Source of the DNA: Massilia soli
GTDB lineage: Bacteria > Pseudomonadota > Gammaproteobacteria > Burkholderiales > Burkholderiaceae_D
Assembly (NCBI RefSeq): GCF_016809835.1
Contig: NZ_JAFBIL020000001.1
Location: forward strand, 744,001 to 808,000
Length of the DNA stretch: 64,000 bases
Direction: 5' to 3'
A model generated the notes under the pieces. It was given only the letters and a program-made list of their open reading frames with translations, did not search any database and was not told the DNA's origin. Positions 20,636 through 29,513 of the stretch are shown one piece after another. Both the position numbers and the translations under genes were made by a program. Position 1 is the first letter of the stretch, and each line of letters opens with the position of its first letter.

Positions 20636-20683
20636 CTTTTCGGAATAACTACGGGCAATCCTTTCATGGGGCGCCCCGCAAAT

Positions 20684-20700
20684 TTGGTATTACACTGGTT
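20684..20700. promoter_or_regulatory. Candidate GntR operator upstream of murQ
   Basis: TTGGTATTACACTGGTT lies 72 bp before the murQ start. The TTGGTATT opening is like known NagR/DasR-type half-sites, and ATTACACTGG recurs before the regulator gene at 19840-19849. The site is inferred from this repetition and position. Confidence 0.45.
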
Positions 20701-20772
20701 TTATCGGATTGCTATCGGGCGGTAGTCGCTTGCGCAGTCCCTCCGACGAATGCGATGCGCAGCGAGCCCCAG

Positions 20773-21654
20773 ATGCTAAAAACCGAAACCCCCGACCAGC
20801 AGCACGCCGAACTCGACCAGTATCCGACCGTTGAGCTGGTCAATACCCTGGTCGATGACCAGATCAACGCCGTCAACGCGGTCCGTGCGGCCGCGCCGCG
20901 CATTGCCGCGGCGGTCACCGCCGCGCTGCCGCGTATCGAAGCGGGCGGACGGCTGATTTATGTGGGCGCCGGCACCTCGGGCCGCCTTGGCGTGCTCGAC
21001 AGCGTCGAACTGTACCCGACCTTCTCATGGCCGACCGAGCGCGCCGTCGCGCTGCTGGCCGGCGGCCACAAGGCGATGTTCGTCGCGGTCGAGGGCGCCG
21101 AAGACGACGTGGCCCAGGGCGAAGCCGACTTGCTCGCCGTCAACGCCGGACCGAACGACGTGGTGTTGCTGATCGCGGCATCGGGCGGCACCCCGTATGT
21201 ACTGGGCGCGCTGCGCGCCGCGCGCCGGCTTGGCGCGCTGACGGTCGGCTTTGCCAACAACACCGACGCGCCGGTCGCCAACGAAGCGGAGATCGGCGTC
21301 ACGCTCGATACCGGATCGGAGATCATTTCCGGCAGCACGCGCCTGAAGGCGGGCACCTCGCAAAAGATCGCGCTGAACACGTTCTCCAGCGCTTTAATGG
21401 TGCGTTTGAACAAGGTTTACGGCAACCTGATGGTAGACTTGAAGCCCACCAACGCCAAGCTGATCCGGCGCGCGGTCCGCCTGACCATGATTGCCACAGG
21501 CGCCGACGAAACGGCAGCGCGGGCGGTGCTGGAACAATGCGATTTCCATGTCAAGGTTGCCGTCGTGGCCCTGAAGCGGAACACCGATGTACCACAGGCC
21601 AGGGCCTTGCTCGATACGGCGCGCGGCAGCGTGCGCCGGGCACTCGCCGCATAA
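20773..21654 (+). CDS. murQ: N-acetylmuramic acid 6-phosphate etherase
   Basis: Removes lactate from MurNAc-6-phosphate to give GlcNAc-6-phosphate, the key intracellular step of wall-sugar recycling. The 293-residue SIS-fold protein has GGRLIYVGAGTSGRLGVLDSVE, IAASGGTPYVLGAL and SGSTRLKAGTSQKIALN, all MurQ hallmarks. E. coli MurQ has 298 residues. The usual E-S-R-N/ATxxID N-terminal motif is degenerate (AELDQYPTVELV). The start at 20773 has GCGAG upstream; an ATG at 20755 is an alternative. Confidence 0.95.
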   Translation: MLKTETPDQQHAELDQYPTVELVNTLVDDQINAVNAVRAAAPRIAAAVTAALPRIEAGGRLIYVGAGTSGRLGVLDSVELYPTFSWPTERAVALLAGGHKAMFVAVEGAEDDVAQGEADLLAVNAGPNDVVLLIAASGGTPYVLGALRAARRLGALTVGFANNTDAPVANEAEIGVTLDTGSEIISGSTRLKAGTSQKIALNTFSSALMVRLNKVYGNLMVDLKPTNAKLIRRAVRLTMIATGADETAARAVLEQCDFHVKVAVVALKRNTDVPQARALLDTARGSVRRALAA

Positions 21655-21693
21655 GATGCGGGGGGCCTCCGCCTCCCTCGTTCAGAAAGAATT

Positions 21694-22962
21694 ATGCAAA
21701 ACGCGCAAGTGAGAAATCCGTGGGCATGGATTCCGACGCTGTATTTCGGCCAGGCCATCCCCTACGTTGTTGTGATGACCTTGTCGGTCACCATGTACAA
21801 GAACCTCGGCATTTCGAATGCCGACATTGCGCTGTATACCAGCTGGCTGTACCTGCCATGGGTCATCAAGCCGCTGTGGTCTCCCTTCATCGACATGTTC
21901 CGCACCAAGCGCTGGTGGGTGGTCGGCCTGCAAGGCCTGATTGCCGCGTCGCTGGCGCTGGTGGCATTCACGATCGAGATGCCGTCGTTCTTCCAGATCA
22001 GCCTTGCCGTGCTGTGGCTGATGGCGTTCAGTTCCGCCACCCATGACATTGCCGCCGACGGCTTCTACATGCTTGGGCTCAAGCAGCACGAGCAGGCCGC
22101 GTTCGTCGGCGTGCGCAGCACCTTCTACCGGCTGGCCAATATCGCCGGCCAGGGCTTGCTGGTCTATCTCGCAGGCGAACTGATCAAGTCGACCGGCGAC
22201 GTCGCCTACGCCTGGTCGGCGGTGTTCTTCGTGCTGGCCGCGATGTTCATCGCGCTGTTCGTGTACCACCATTTCATCCTGCCGCGTCCGCCATCGGACC
22301 ACGCCGTGGTGCAAGGCGACAATTACCTGAAAGAGTTCTTCGCCACCTTCGCCAGCTTCTTCCGGCGCAAGGATATCTGGATGATCCTCGGCTTCATCCT
22401 GACGTACCGGCTGGGCGAGGCGCAGCTGATCAAGCTGGTGACGCCGTTCCTGATGGACCCGGTCACCGAGGGCGGCCTCGGCCTGACCACCTCGCAGGTC
22501 GGCATCGCCTACGGCACCGTCGGCGTCACCGCGCTGACCCTCGGCGGCCTGGCCGGCGGCTTCCTGATCTCGCGCCTGGGCCTGAAGCGCTGCCTGTGGC
22601 TGATGGTGTTCTCGGTGCACTTGCCCGACCTGGTGTTCGTCTACCTCGCCAGCGAGCAGCCGCAAAGCATCTATGTGGTGTCGGCGGCGCTGGCGATCGA
22701 GCAGTTCGGCTACGGCTTCGGCTTCACCGCCATGCTGCTGTACATGATCATGGTGTCGGAAGGCGCCCACAAGACCGCGCACTACGCGATCTGCACCGGC
22801 CTGATGGCGCTCGGAATGATGGTGCCGGGCATGTTCAGCGGCCGTATCCAGGAATACCTGGGCTACCAAAACTTCTTCATCTGGGTTTGCGTGGCGACGA
22901 TTCCGGCATTCATCATGGCAGCCTTGGTCAAGATCGATCCGGAATTCGGGAAGAAGCAATAA
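21694..22962 (+). CDS. AmpG-like MFS permease for muropeptides/amino sugars
   Basis: Inner-membrane transporter of 422 residues with about 12 transmembrane segments. Sequence landmarks typical of AmpG-type MFS members include an early PTLYFGQAIPYVVV helix, SWLYLPWVIKPLWSPFID, and SSATHDIAADGFYM after the fourth helix. AGAAAG precedes the start. It lies 39 bp after murQ. AmpG proteins import GlcNAc-anhydroMurNAc or its peptides, which fits the pathway. The exact ligand is inferred. Confidence 0.85.
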   Translation: MQNAQVRNPWAWIPTLYFGQAIPYVVVMTLSVTMYKNLGISNADIALYTSWLYLPWVIKPLWSPFIDMFRTKRWWVVGLQGLIAASLALVAFTIEMPSFFQISLAVLWLMAFSSATHDIAADGFYMLGLKQHEQAAFVGVRSTFYRLANIAGQGLLVYLAGELIKSTGDVAYAWSAVFFVLAAMFIALFVYHHFILPRPPSDHAVVQGDNYLKEFFATFASFFRRKDIWMILGFILTYRLGEAQLIKLVTPFLMDPVTEGGLGLTTSQVGIAYGTVGVTALTLGGLAGGFLISRLGLKRCLWLMVFSVHLPDLVFVYLASEQPQSIYVVSAALAIEQFGYGFGFTAMLLYMIMVSEGAHKTAHYAICTGLMALGMMVPGMFSGRIQEYLGYQNFFIWVCVATIPAFIMAALVKIDPEFGKKQ

Positions 22963-22965
22963 GGG

Positions 22966-24105
22966 ATGGCACCGGCAGGCAGGCTCACGTCGCTCGACGC
23001 ATTCCGCGGTTTCACCATCGCCGCCATGGTGCTGGTGAATAACCCGGGCGACTGGTCCAGCCTGTATCCGCAACTGGCGCATGCCAAGTGGCACGGCTGG
23101 ACCTTCACCGACCTGATCTTCCCGTTTTTCCTGTTCATCGGCGGCGTCTCGATGGCGCTGTCGCTGGGGCGGCTCGCCGCCGCCGGCGCCGACAAGCCGC
23201 AGCTGCTGGCCAAGCTGGCCAGGCGGGCCGCGCTGATCTTCCTGATCGGCTTCCTGCTCAACCTGATTCCCAATTTTAATTTCGACACCGTGCGGATTCC
23301 TGGCGTGCTGCAGCGCATTGCCCTGTGCACCCTGCTGGCCGCGCCGATCGTCGTGTATTTCAGCTGGCGCGCCCAGCTGGTGTGGATCGCCGGATTGTAT
23401 GCGTTCTACAGCGTGCTGATGCTGGCCGTGCCGGTACCCGGCATTGGCGCCGGCGTGCTCGAACCCGGGCAGGACTTCGGCGCCTATCTCGACCGCATGC
23501 TGCTCGACGGCCACATGTGGGTGCAATCCAGGACCTGGGATCCGGAAGGCATGCTCAGCACCCTCCCTGCCGTCGCCAGCCAGCTGCTGGGCGTGCTTGT
23601 GGGGCGCTGGTTGCTGGCGCGCCAGCCGCGCACCGACCAGACCGTCTGGATGCTGCTCGGCGGCCTGTTGCTGGTGTGGCTGGGGCTGATCTTCGACAGC
23701 ATTCTCATGCCGATCAACAAAAGCCTGTGGACACCGTCGTACAGCCTGCTGGCGGCCGGCTGGGCCACCGTGCTGTTCGCCGCGTTCTACTGGCTGCTCG
23801 ATGTCAATCCGCATGCCGCCGTGCGCGCGGCGGCAGCGCGCTGGACCAAGCCGTTCGTCATCTACGGCATGAACGCGCTGTTCATTTTCGCGTTCTCCGG
23901 CCTGGTGGCAAAGATGTTTGGCTTCATCAAATTCGCCCAAGCCGACGGCACCACTGTGTCGCTCGGCAAGAGCCTGTATGCACCGATTCGCGCACTGCCG
24001 ATCGCGCCGGTGAACACGTCTTTGCTTTATGCTTTGCTGTTTAACGCAGGCATGTTCGCGCTCGCATGGTGCATGTGGCGCAAGAAGTGGTTTGTAAAAG
24101 TTTAA
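22966..24105 (+). CDS. nagX: NagX-like DUF5009 membrane protein
   Basis: Polytopic protein of 379 residues from the heparan-alpha-glucosaminide N-acetyltransferase family. The first helix region reads RLTSLDAFRGFTIAAMVLVNNPG with the family aspartate. FTDLIFPFFLFIGGVSMALS and RIPGVLQRIALC follow, and about ten hydrophobic segments are visible. Relatives called NagX are found in N-acetylglucosamine gene clusters and are proposed to help GlcNAc uptake or modification. It begins 3 bp after the permease stops and is co-transcribed. Confidence 0.85.
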   Translation: MAPAGRLTSLDAFRGFTIAAMVLVNNPGDWSSLYPQLAHAKWHGWTFTDLIFPFFLFIGGVSMALSLGRLAAAGADKPQLLAKLARRAALIFLIGFLLNLIPNFNFDTVRIPGVLQRIALCTLLAAPIVVYFSWRAQLVWIAGLYAFYSVLMLAVPVPGIGAGVLEPGQDFGAYLDRMLLDGHMWVQSRTWDPEGMLSTLPAVASQLLGVLVGRWLLARQPRTDQTVWMLLGGLLLVWLGLIFDSILMPINKSLWTPSYSLLAAGWATVLFAAFYWLLDVNPHAAVRAAAARWTKPFVIYGMNALFIFAFSGLVAKMFGFIKFAQADGTTVSLGKSLYAPIRALPIAPVNTSLLYALLFNAGMFALAWCMWRKKWFVKV

Positions 24106-24131
24106 TAAATAGAATATTGAGGGGAACGATA

Positions 24132-25787
24132 GTGCAGCCTGATTTGAAAAAACGCGCCTTTGCGCTTGCGGGAATTGCCGGCGCGATGGCGATGGGCGGA
24201 CTGCTCACCAGCTGCACCTCGGTGCGCCCGGCAGCGCCGGGCGTCGCCACGCCGGGCGCCGACATGCCGGTCGCCAAAGCGCCGCTGACGGTGCCGGCGG
24301 TGGGCAAGCAGAGCGAACCGCCAGCGGCGCCGCGCGAATTCCGAGCGGCATGGGTGTCGACGGTGGCCAATATCGACTGGCCGACAAAACAAAACCTGAG
24401 CGCCGCGCAGCAGCAGGCTGAAGCCATCGCCATCCTCGACCGCGCCAAGGCCATGAACATGAACGCGATCGTGCTGCAGGTGCGTCCGAGCGCCGACGCG
24501 ATCTACCCGTCGAAGCTGGAGCCATGGACCGAGTACCTGAACGGTGCGCAAGGCGAAGCGCCGAAACCGTGGTACGACCCGCTCAAGTTCTGGGTGACCG
24601 AAGCGCATGCCCGCGGCCTCGAGCTGCATGCCTGGTTCAACCCCTACCGCGCGCGCCATGCGACCGCCAAATCGCCCAATGTCGCTTCGCACATTTCGCG
24701 CAGCAACCCAACCGCGGTAAAAACCTACGGCAAGTTCCTGTGGATGGATCCGGCCGAGGAATCGGCCTCGAAGCAGACACTCGACGTCATTCTCGACGTG
24801 GTGCGCCGCTACGACATCGACGGCGTGCATCTCGACGACTATTTCTATCCGTACCCGATCGAAGCGCCCGGCCAGACCGGCGCCGAAGCGGCTGCGCTGG
24901 ATGGCTCCGCGCCGAAGACCGAACTCGATTTCCCGGACCAGCCGGCCTGGGACCGCTATGTGCGCGGCGGCGGCAAGCTCGACCGCGCCCACTGGCGCCG
25001 CGACAACGTCAACCGCCTGATCAAGGAGATCTACGCGGGCGTGCACCGCGAGAAGAGCTGGGTTCGCTTCGGCATCAGCCCGTTCGGCATCGCCCGTCCG
25101 GACCGCCGCCCACCGACGATTTCCGGCTTCAGCCAGTACGACAAGCTGTACGCCGACGCCGAGCTGTGGCTCGAAAACGGCTGGGTCGATTATTTCGTGC
25201 CGCAGCTGTACTGGCCGATTTCGCAAACGCCGCAGGCGTATGACACGCTGCTTGACTATTGGCTGGCGCAAAATCCGAAAGGCCGCCACGTCTGGCCAGG
25301 CCTGTTCACCAGCCGGATTGGCGCGGCGACACGGTCGTATGCGCCGGCCGAGGTGCTCAAGCAGATCCAGGTCACGCGCGAGCGCCCTGCCGCCACCGGC
25401 CACGTGCATTTCAGCATGGCCGCGATCATGCAGAACCGCGAAGGCATTGCCGACCAATTGCACGCGGTGCACTACACGGTGCCTGCGCTGGTGCCGGCGA
25501 CGCCATGGCTGGGTAACATGGCCCCTGGCACGCCAACCGTGCGCGCCACCCGCGCCGCTGGCGGCGTCAAGCTGAAGATGGCCCCGGGAAAGGCCGCCGC
25601 CCAGTATGCAATCTGGTCGCGCCATGGCGACCAGTGGAAATTCGCGGTCGCGCCAGGCGCGGCAACGGAGTTCACGGTGGCTGATGATGCGACGTTGGGA
25701 CCAGCGAGCGCCGTCTTCGTGAGCGCGGTGGACCGCCTCGGCAATGAAGGCAAGCGCGTGTCGGTGTCCGGCATCGCAGCGAAATGA
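24132..25787 (+). CDS. DigH-like GHL10 glycosyl hydrolase, lipoprotein
   Basis: Outer-envelope lipoprotein of 551 residues. The GTG at 24132 is preceded by GGGGAACG and yields a signal peptide with lipobox LLTSC (C28). The GHL10/DUF187 domain (about 75-420) opens with REFRAAWVSTVANIDWP and continues with VLQVRPSADAIYPS, DGVHLDDYFYPYP and ISPFGIARPDRRP. A roughly 100-residue C-terminal beta domain follows. E. coli DigH (YddW), of the same family, cleaves peptide-free peptidoglycan glycans. An amidase gene two places downstream would create that substrate. An ATG at 24066 lies inside nagX and would spoil the signal peptide. Confidence 0.88.
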   Translation: MQPDLKKRAFALAGIAGAMAMGGLLTSCTSVRPAAPGVATPGADMPVAKAPLTVPAVGKQSEPPAAPREFRAAWVSTVANIDWPTKQNLSAAQQQAEAIAILDRAKAMNMNAIVLQVRPSADAIYPSKLEPWTEYLNGAQGEAPKPWYDPLKFWVTEAHARGLELHAWFNPYRARHATAKSPNVASHISRSNPTAVKTYGKFLWMDPAEESASKQTLDVILDVVRRYDIDGVHLDDYFYPYPIEAPGQTGAEAAALDGSAPKTELDFPDQPAWDRYVRGGGKLDRAHWRRDNVNRLIKEIYAGVHREKSWVRFGISPFGIARPDRRPPTISGFSQYDKLYADAELWLENGWVDYFVPQLYWPISQTPQAYDTLLDYWLAQNPKGRHVWPGLFTSRIGAATRSYAPAEVLKQIQVTRERPAATGHVHFSMAAIMQNREGIADQLHAVHYTVPALVPATPWLGNMAPGTPTVRATRAAGGVKLKMAPGKAAAQYAIWSRHGDQWKFAVAPGAATEFTVADDATLGPASAVFVSAVDRLGNEGKRVSVSGIAAK

Positions 25788-25860
25788 TGCAGCGCCGATG
25801 CGCCCATGGGCGTAACCGCCCTACCTATAGTTGATGTTGAGATTTAAAGCGGAACAAAAG

Positions 25861-26760
25861 ATGAATAAGCTCGGCCTTGGCATCGATGCAGGCGGGACGC
25901 AGACGCGTTGGGCCTTGGCACGTCGCGACGGCAGCATCGTTGCCGAAGGCCAGGTCGCGGGCCTGTCCGCCCTGCAGATGGGCAGCACCGACGGCCGCGA
26001 CCGCGTGCACGCCAGTTTCAGCGAACTGGCCGCCGCCGCGCTGGCGCACGGCCGTCCCGGCCGCGTGTCCGCCGGCCTGACCGGCTTCGGCGGCGATGGC
26101 GCGGTGCTGCAAGCCTGGCTCGGCGACCTGTTCGGCATCGCGCCGTCCGCAGTGACCCTCTGCAACGACATCGAAATCGCTTATCTCGACAGTTTCAAGC
26201 CCGGCGAAGGCTACCTGGTCTACGCCGGCACCGGCTCGATTGGGGCCTGGATCGACGGCGCCGGCGAGTTCCACCGCGCCGGCGGGCGCGGCGTGATGCT
26301 CGACGACGGCGGCGGCGGTTTCTGGATCGCCCGCGAAGCGCTGCGCCACATCTGGCGCGCCGAGGACGAAGACCCGGGCTGCTGGGAAAAATCGCCAATG
26401 GCGCGCGCCGCCTTCGACCACATCGGCGGCAGCGACTGGTCGCTGTCGCGCCAGTTCATCTACGGCCAGGAACGCGGCGAGGTCGGCAAGCTGGCGCTGG
26501 CGGTCGCCGCGACCGCCGGGCAAGACCCGGTTGCCGCCCGCATCCTTGACGAAGCTGGCCGCGAACTGGCCCGCCTGGCCAGCGCACTGACGCGCCGCTT
26601 CGGCCCGCGCCCGGTGGTGCTGGCCGGCCGCGCCTCGGCACTGCACCCGTCGATCGCCGCGTCGATGCGCGCGGCATTGCCGGCCAACATACAAATGACC
26701 CACACGGTCGGGCGCGCGCACCACGCCGCTGCCCGCATCGCCGCACGCGCCAACGATTAA
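25861..26760 (+). CDS. BadF/BadG-type amino-sugar kinase
   Basis: ASKHA-fold kinase of 299 residues. It has the phosphate-1 loop GLGIDAGGTQTRWAL at the N-terminus, a phosphate-2 region around YAGTGSIGAWI, and GGRGVMLDDGGGGFWIAREAL in between. Members phosphorylate GlcNAc and, in MurK-type enzymes, MurNAc. MurNAc phosphorylation would feed MurQ. No anmK-type kinase is nearby, so this protein is the best candidate for making MurNAc-6-phosphate or GlcNAc-6-phosphate here. Which sugar is used is not decided by the sequence. Confidence 0.85.
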   Translation: MNKLGLGIDAGGTQTRWALARRDGSIVAEGQVAGLSALQMGSTDGRDRVHASFSELAAAALAHGRPGRVSAGLTGFGGDGAVLQAWLGDLFGIAPSAVTLCNDIEIAYLDSFKPGEGYLVYAGTGSIGAWIDGAGEFHRAGGRGVMLDDGGGGFWIAREALRHIWRAEDEDPGCWEKSPMARAAFDHIGGSDWSLSRQFIYGQERGEVGKLALAVAATAGQDPVAARILDEAGRELARLASALTRRFGPRPVVLAGRASALHPSIAASMRAALPANIQMTHTVGRAHHAAARIAARAND

Positions 26761-26777
26761 CTTTACGGAATCGACAC

Positions 26778-27635
26778 ATGAAGAAGCTGCTCTCCCTCTC
26801 CCTGATTGCCCTGCTCGCGGGCTGCGCCACCGGGCCGCGCATCGACAAGTCGCTGACGGCCAAAGGCCAGAGCAGCCGGGTCAAGTTTGTCGTACTGCAC
26901 TACACCGTGGCCAACCTGCCAAGCTCGATCAAGATCCTGACCCAACAGGTGGTCAGCAGCCACTACCTGCTGACCGACGAGAAAAAGCCGGTCATCTACG
27001 GCTTGGTCGACGAAACGCGCCAGGCCAACCACGCCGGCGTGTCGAACTGGAAGAACTACAGCTTGCTCAACACCAGCTCGATCGGCATTGAAATCGTGAA
27101 CCCGGGCTTTACCGAGACCGCCGATGGCAAGCGCATCTGGTACCCGTTCCCGAAAGAACAGATCGACGAGCTGATCCCGCTGCTGAAAAAAATCGTCAAG
27201 GACCACAATATCCCGCCGGAAAACATCATCGGCCACGCCGACATCGCGCCGCAGCGTAAGCAGGACCCGGGCCCGATGTTCCCATGGCATGAACTGGCGA
27301 AGCACGGCCTGACCGTATGGCCGGACGCCGCCAAGGTCGCCGCCGCCAAGCCTGGCTTCGAGCAGTTGCTGCCCGACGCGCTGTGGTTCCAGGAAAAGCT
27401 CGGTACCTTCGGCTACGCGGTGGCGCGCACCGGCCTGCTCGACAAGGAAACACGCAACGTGATCACGGCGTTCCAGATGCGCTTCCGTCCGATGACCATC
27501 GACGGCAACCCGGACGCCGAAACCGCGGCAATGCTGGAAGCGCTGGTGCCATCGCCGCCTGTTGCGGCGCCTGCGCCAGTGCCCGTGCCGGCGGTTCCTG
27601 CGGTGCCAGAGCCGGTCGTTCCGCCCCAAACCTGA
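26778..27635 (+). CDS. amiD: AmiD-like N-acetylmuramoyl-L-alanine amidase, lipoprotein
   Basis: Protein of 285 residues with lipobox LLAGC (C16), a zinc amidase_2 domain (about 35-180), and a C-terminal peptidoglycan-binding helix bundle (about 195-265). The amidase domain shows KFVVLHYTV, SSHYLLTDE, NHAGVSNWKN, SIGIEIVNPG and GHADIAPQRKQDPGP. A Pro/Val-rich tail ends the protein. E. coli AmiD has the same layout and removes the stem peptide from MurNAc or anhydroMurNAc. It starts 17 bp after the kinase gene. Confidence 0.93.
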   Translation: MKKLLSLSLIALLAGCATGPRIDKSLTAKGQSSRVKFVVLHYTVANLPSSIKILTQQVVSSHYLLTDEKKPVIYGLVDETRQANHAGVSNWKNYSLLNTSSIGIEIVNPGFTETADGKRIWYPFPKEQIDELIPLLKKIVKDHNIPPENIIGHADIAPQRKQDPGPMFPWHELAKHGLTVWPDAAKVAAAKPGFEQLLPDALWFQEKLGTFGYAVARTGLLDKETRNVITAFQMRFRPMTIDGNPDAETAAMLEALVPSPPVAAPAPVPVPAVPAVPEPVVPPQT

Positions 27636-27656
27636 TATCGACACGAGGATCACGCC

Positions 27657-28559
27657 ATGCGGCTGCGCCATATAGAAGTATTCCACGCCATCATGCAGGT
27701 CGGCACCATCAGTGGCGCCGCCCAGGTCCTGCACATCTCGCAACCGGCGGTGACCAAGGTGCTGCAGCATGCCGAACTCCAGCTCGGCATGCCGCTGTTC
27801 GAACGGGTGCGCGGCAAGCTGTACCCGAAGCCGGAAGCGCACCGCCTGTTCGTCGAAACCGAAAAGCTTCACCGCGACCTGCAGGGCATTCGCCGCCTCG
27901 CCGCCAGCCTCAAGGGCCGCGCGCTCGAAACCGTGCGGCTGGTATCGACGCCGACCATCGCGATCAGCGTGCTGCCCGAGGCGATGACCATGTGGCGGCG
28001 CGAGTATCCGGAAACCCGCTGCGAGCTTGGCACCCACCACACCAGCGAGATCGTCAACACCTTGCGCCTTGGCGAAGCCGACCTCGCGCTGTCGTTGCAA
28101 GACCCGCGCCACCCGGGTATCGTGGCCGAACCGATCGCCCAGGGCGTGCTGACCGTGATCGCGCCCGCGCGCACCTGGACTGACGAAGAATGCCTTCAGC
28201 CGCTCTCGGCTGAAGGGCTCACAGGTGAGCTGATCGGCATGACCGACAACGACCCGCTCGGCGAGCTGCTGGTTGCCTCTTGCGAAGCGCAGGGCATCCA
28301 CCCGGTGTTCAACACCGTGGTGCAGACTTACCAGATCGCCCGCTCGCTGGTCGAGGCCGGCGCGGGCATGGCGGTGGTCGACCCGTTCACCGCTGCTTCT
28401 GCCAGCGACAAGCTGCAGCGCCGCGCGTGGGCGCCGGCGATTCCGGTGCAGCTTTATCTGCTGACCGCCAGCCATTCGCCGCTGTCGCACGTCGCGCGCG
28501 AACTGGCCAACAGTATCGGCGCGACCGCGCGCAAATGTATTGAGAGGGGATGTTCGTGA
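27657..28559 (+). CDS. LysR-family transcriptional regulator
   Basis: Regulator of 300 residues. The N-terminal helix-turn-helix (about 1-60) reads RHIEVFHAIMQVGTISGAAQVLHISQPAVTKVLQHAE, of the NocR/OccR-like branch that senses amino-acid or opine ligands. A substrate-binding domain follows. It is embedded in the wall-recycling run between the amidase (21 bp) and the dipeptidase, whose start it overlaps by 10 bp. It may respond to a peptide or D-amino acid, but that is a guess. Confidence 0.9.
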   Translation: MRLRHIEVFHAIMQVGTISGAAQVLHISQPAVTKVLQHAELQLGMPLFERVRGKLYPKPEAHRLFVETEKLHRDLQGIRRLAASLKGRALETVRLVSTPTIAISVLPEAMTMWRREYPETRCELGTHHTSEIVNTLRLGEADLALSLQDPRHPGIVAEPIAQGVLTVIAPARTWTDEECLQPLSAEGLTGELIGMTDNDPLGELLVASCEAQGIHPVFNTVVQTYQIARSLVEAGAGMAVVDPFTAASASDKLQRRAWAPAIPVQLYLLTASHSPLSHVARELANSIGATARKCIERGCS

Positions 28560-29167
28560 TTCAAGGTATTGCCAGCGAAGATATCGAAAGCAGCCAGGAG
28601 TTCCGCCACCTGTCGACGATTGAAGGAATCGCTGTTGAACTACGTTATGGCACGCCGAACAATTTCGTCGGCCGTGATTTGTATTCGCCGTTCGACTGTG
28701 CATGGCTGCACCGCGACGCCGCGGCCGGGCTGGAAAAAGTGGTCGCATGGCTGGCCGGCAGGCGGCCGGGATACAAGCCGCTGATCCTCGACGCGTTGCG
28801 CCCGCAGCGCGTACAGCAGCAGCTGTGGGACGCGCTCGACGGCACCGACCTGCGCATGTACCTGGCCAATCCCGAACGCGGCTCGATTCATTCGTTCGGC
28901 ATGGCGCTGGACCTGACGATTCTCGACGAGCAAGGCCGCGAGCTGGATATGGGGACCGGTTTCGATGACCTGAGCGAAAAATCGCATCCGGCGCTGGAAG
29001 CGCAGCTGCTGGAACGCGGCGAGCTCACGGCCGAGCAGATCGCCAACCGCCAGCTGCTGCGCGACGCGATGGCCCACGCCGGGTTCATGGGGATCAACAG
29101 CGAATGGTGGCATTTCGATTGCGGCGACCGCGAACAAGTGCGCCGCACCTTCAGGCGCGTGCTCTAA
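28550..29167 (+). CDS. ddpX: D-alanyl-D-alanine dipeptidase (VanX/DdpX family)
   Basis: Zinc dipeptidase of 205 residues, M15D. It has the ligand motif S112-x-H114-x2-G-x-A-x-D121 (SIHSFGMALD) and the C-terminal E-x2-H pair in NSEWWHFD. It hydrolyses D-Ala-D-Ala and would release D-alanine for DadA. The start overlaps the LysR gene by 10 bp. No signal peptide is seen, so it is cytoplasmic like DdpX. No vanH or vanA homologue is present, so the context is recycling rather than glycopeptide resistance. Confidence 0.92.
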   Translation: MFVIQGIASEDIESSQEFRHLSTIEGIAVELRYGTPNNFVGRDLYSPFDCAWLHRDAAAGLEKVVAWLAGRRPGYKPLILDALRPQRVQQQLWDALDGTDLRMYLANPERGSIHSFGMALDLTILDEQGRELDMGTGFDDLSEKSHPALEAQLLERGELTAEQIANRQLLRDAMAHAGFMGINSEWWHFDCGDREQVRRTFRRVL

Positions 29168-29171
29168 CGAC

Positions 29172-29513
29172 TCAGCTTTCGGGATCGTAGCCGAATTCCC
29201 GGAGCTCTTGCGCGCAGCGGCAGGCTGCGGCAATCTTTGCGGCCCATTCAATCGCAGCTTCCCTCGATGGAAGCTCGAGCACACAGAAGCCTCCGTCAAG
29301 CTCCCTGGTTTCGCGGTATGTCTCGGCGGTGCAGCGTCGATCCGCTGCGACCATGGCTGGCGCGACGTCGCTGTTGATTCCTCCGCCAAACACATACACG
29401 CCAGCGGCCTTCGCCTGTCGAATCACCGCATGCGCGGCTTCGCTGACCGCAGGCAGGTCCTCAGCAGTCACATCCATCGCGCTGGCAGGGAAAGAAATGA
29501 GAAACTTAGTCAT
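29172..29513 (-). CDS. YCII-domain protein
   Basis: Protein of 113 residues of the YCII/DGPF-related alpha-beta barrel family. It opens with KFLISFPASAMDVT and ends with GFCVLELPSREAAIEWAAKIA, a characteristic pattern. Biochemical function of these proteins is mostly unknown. It starts within the last codon of the Nudix gene (4-bp overlap) and stops 4 bp from the convergent ddpX stop. Confidence 0.8.
   Translation of the reverse strand: MTKFLISFPASAMDVTAEDLPAVSEAAHAVIRQAKAAGVYVFGGGINSDVAPAMVAADRRCTAETYRETRELDGGFCVLELPSREAAIEWAAKIAAACRCAQELREFGYDPES

Noticed and set aside
21682-23940. A minus-strand frame of about 750 codons opposite the AmpG-like permease and nagX
   Set aside because: Residue composition (His/Gln/Glu/Arg repeats) is typical of antisense to membrane-protein genes; both sense genes are strongly supported.
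28550-29167. Vancomycin-resistance VanX
   Set aside because: The catalytic motifs fit the VanX/DdpX family, but no VanH, VanA-type ligase or VanRS genes are nearby and the organism type is Gram-negative; recycling is the simpler reading.
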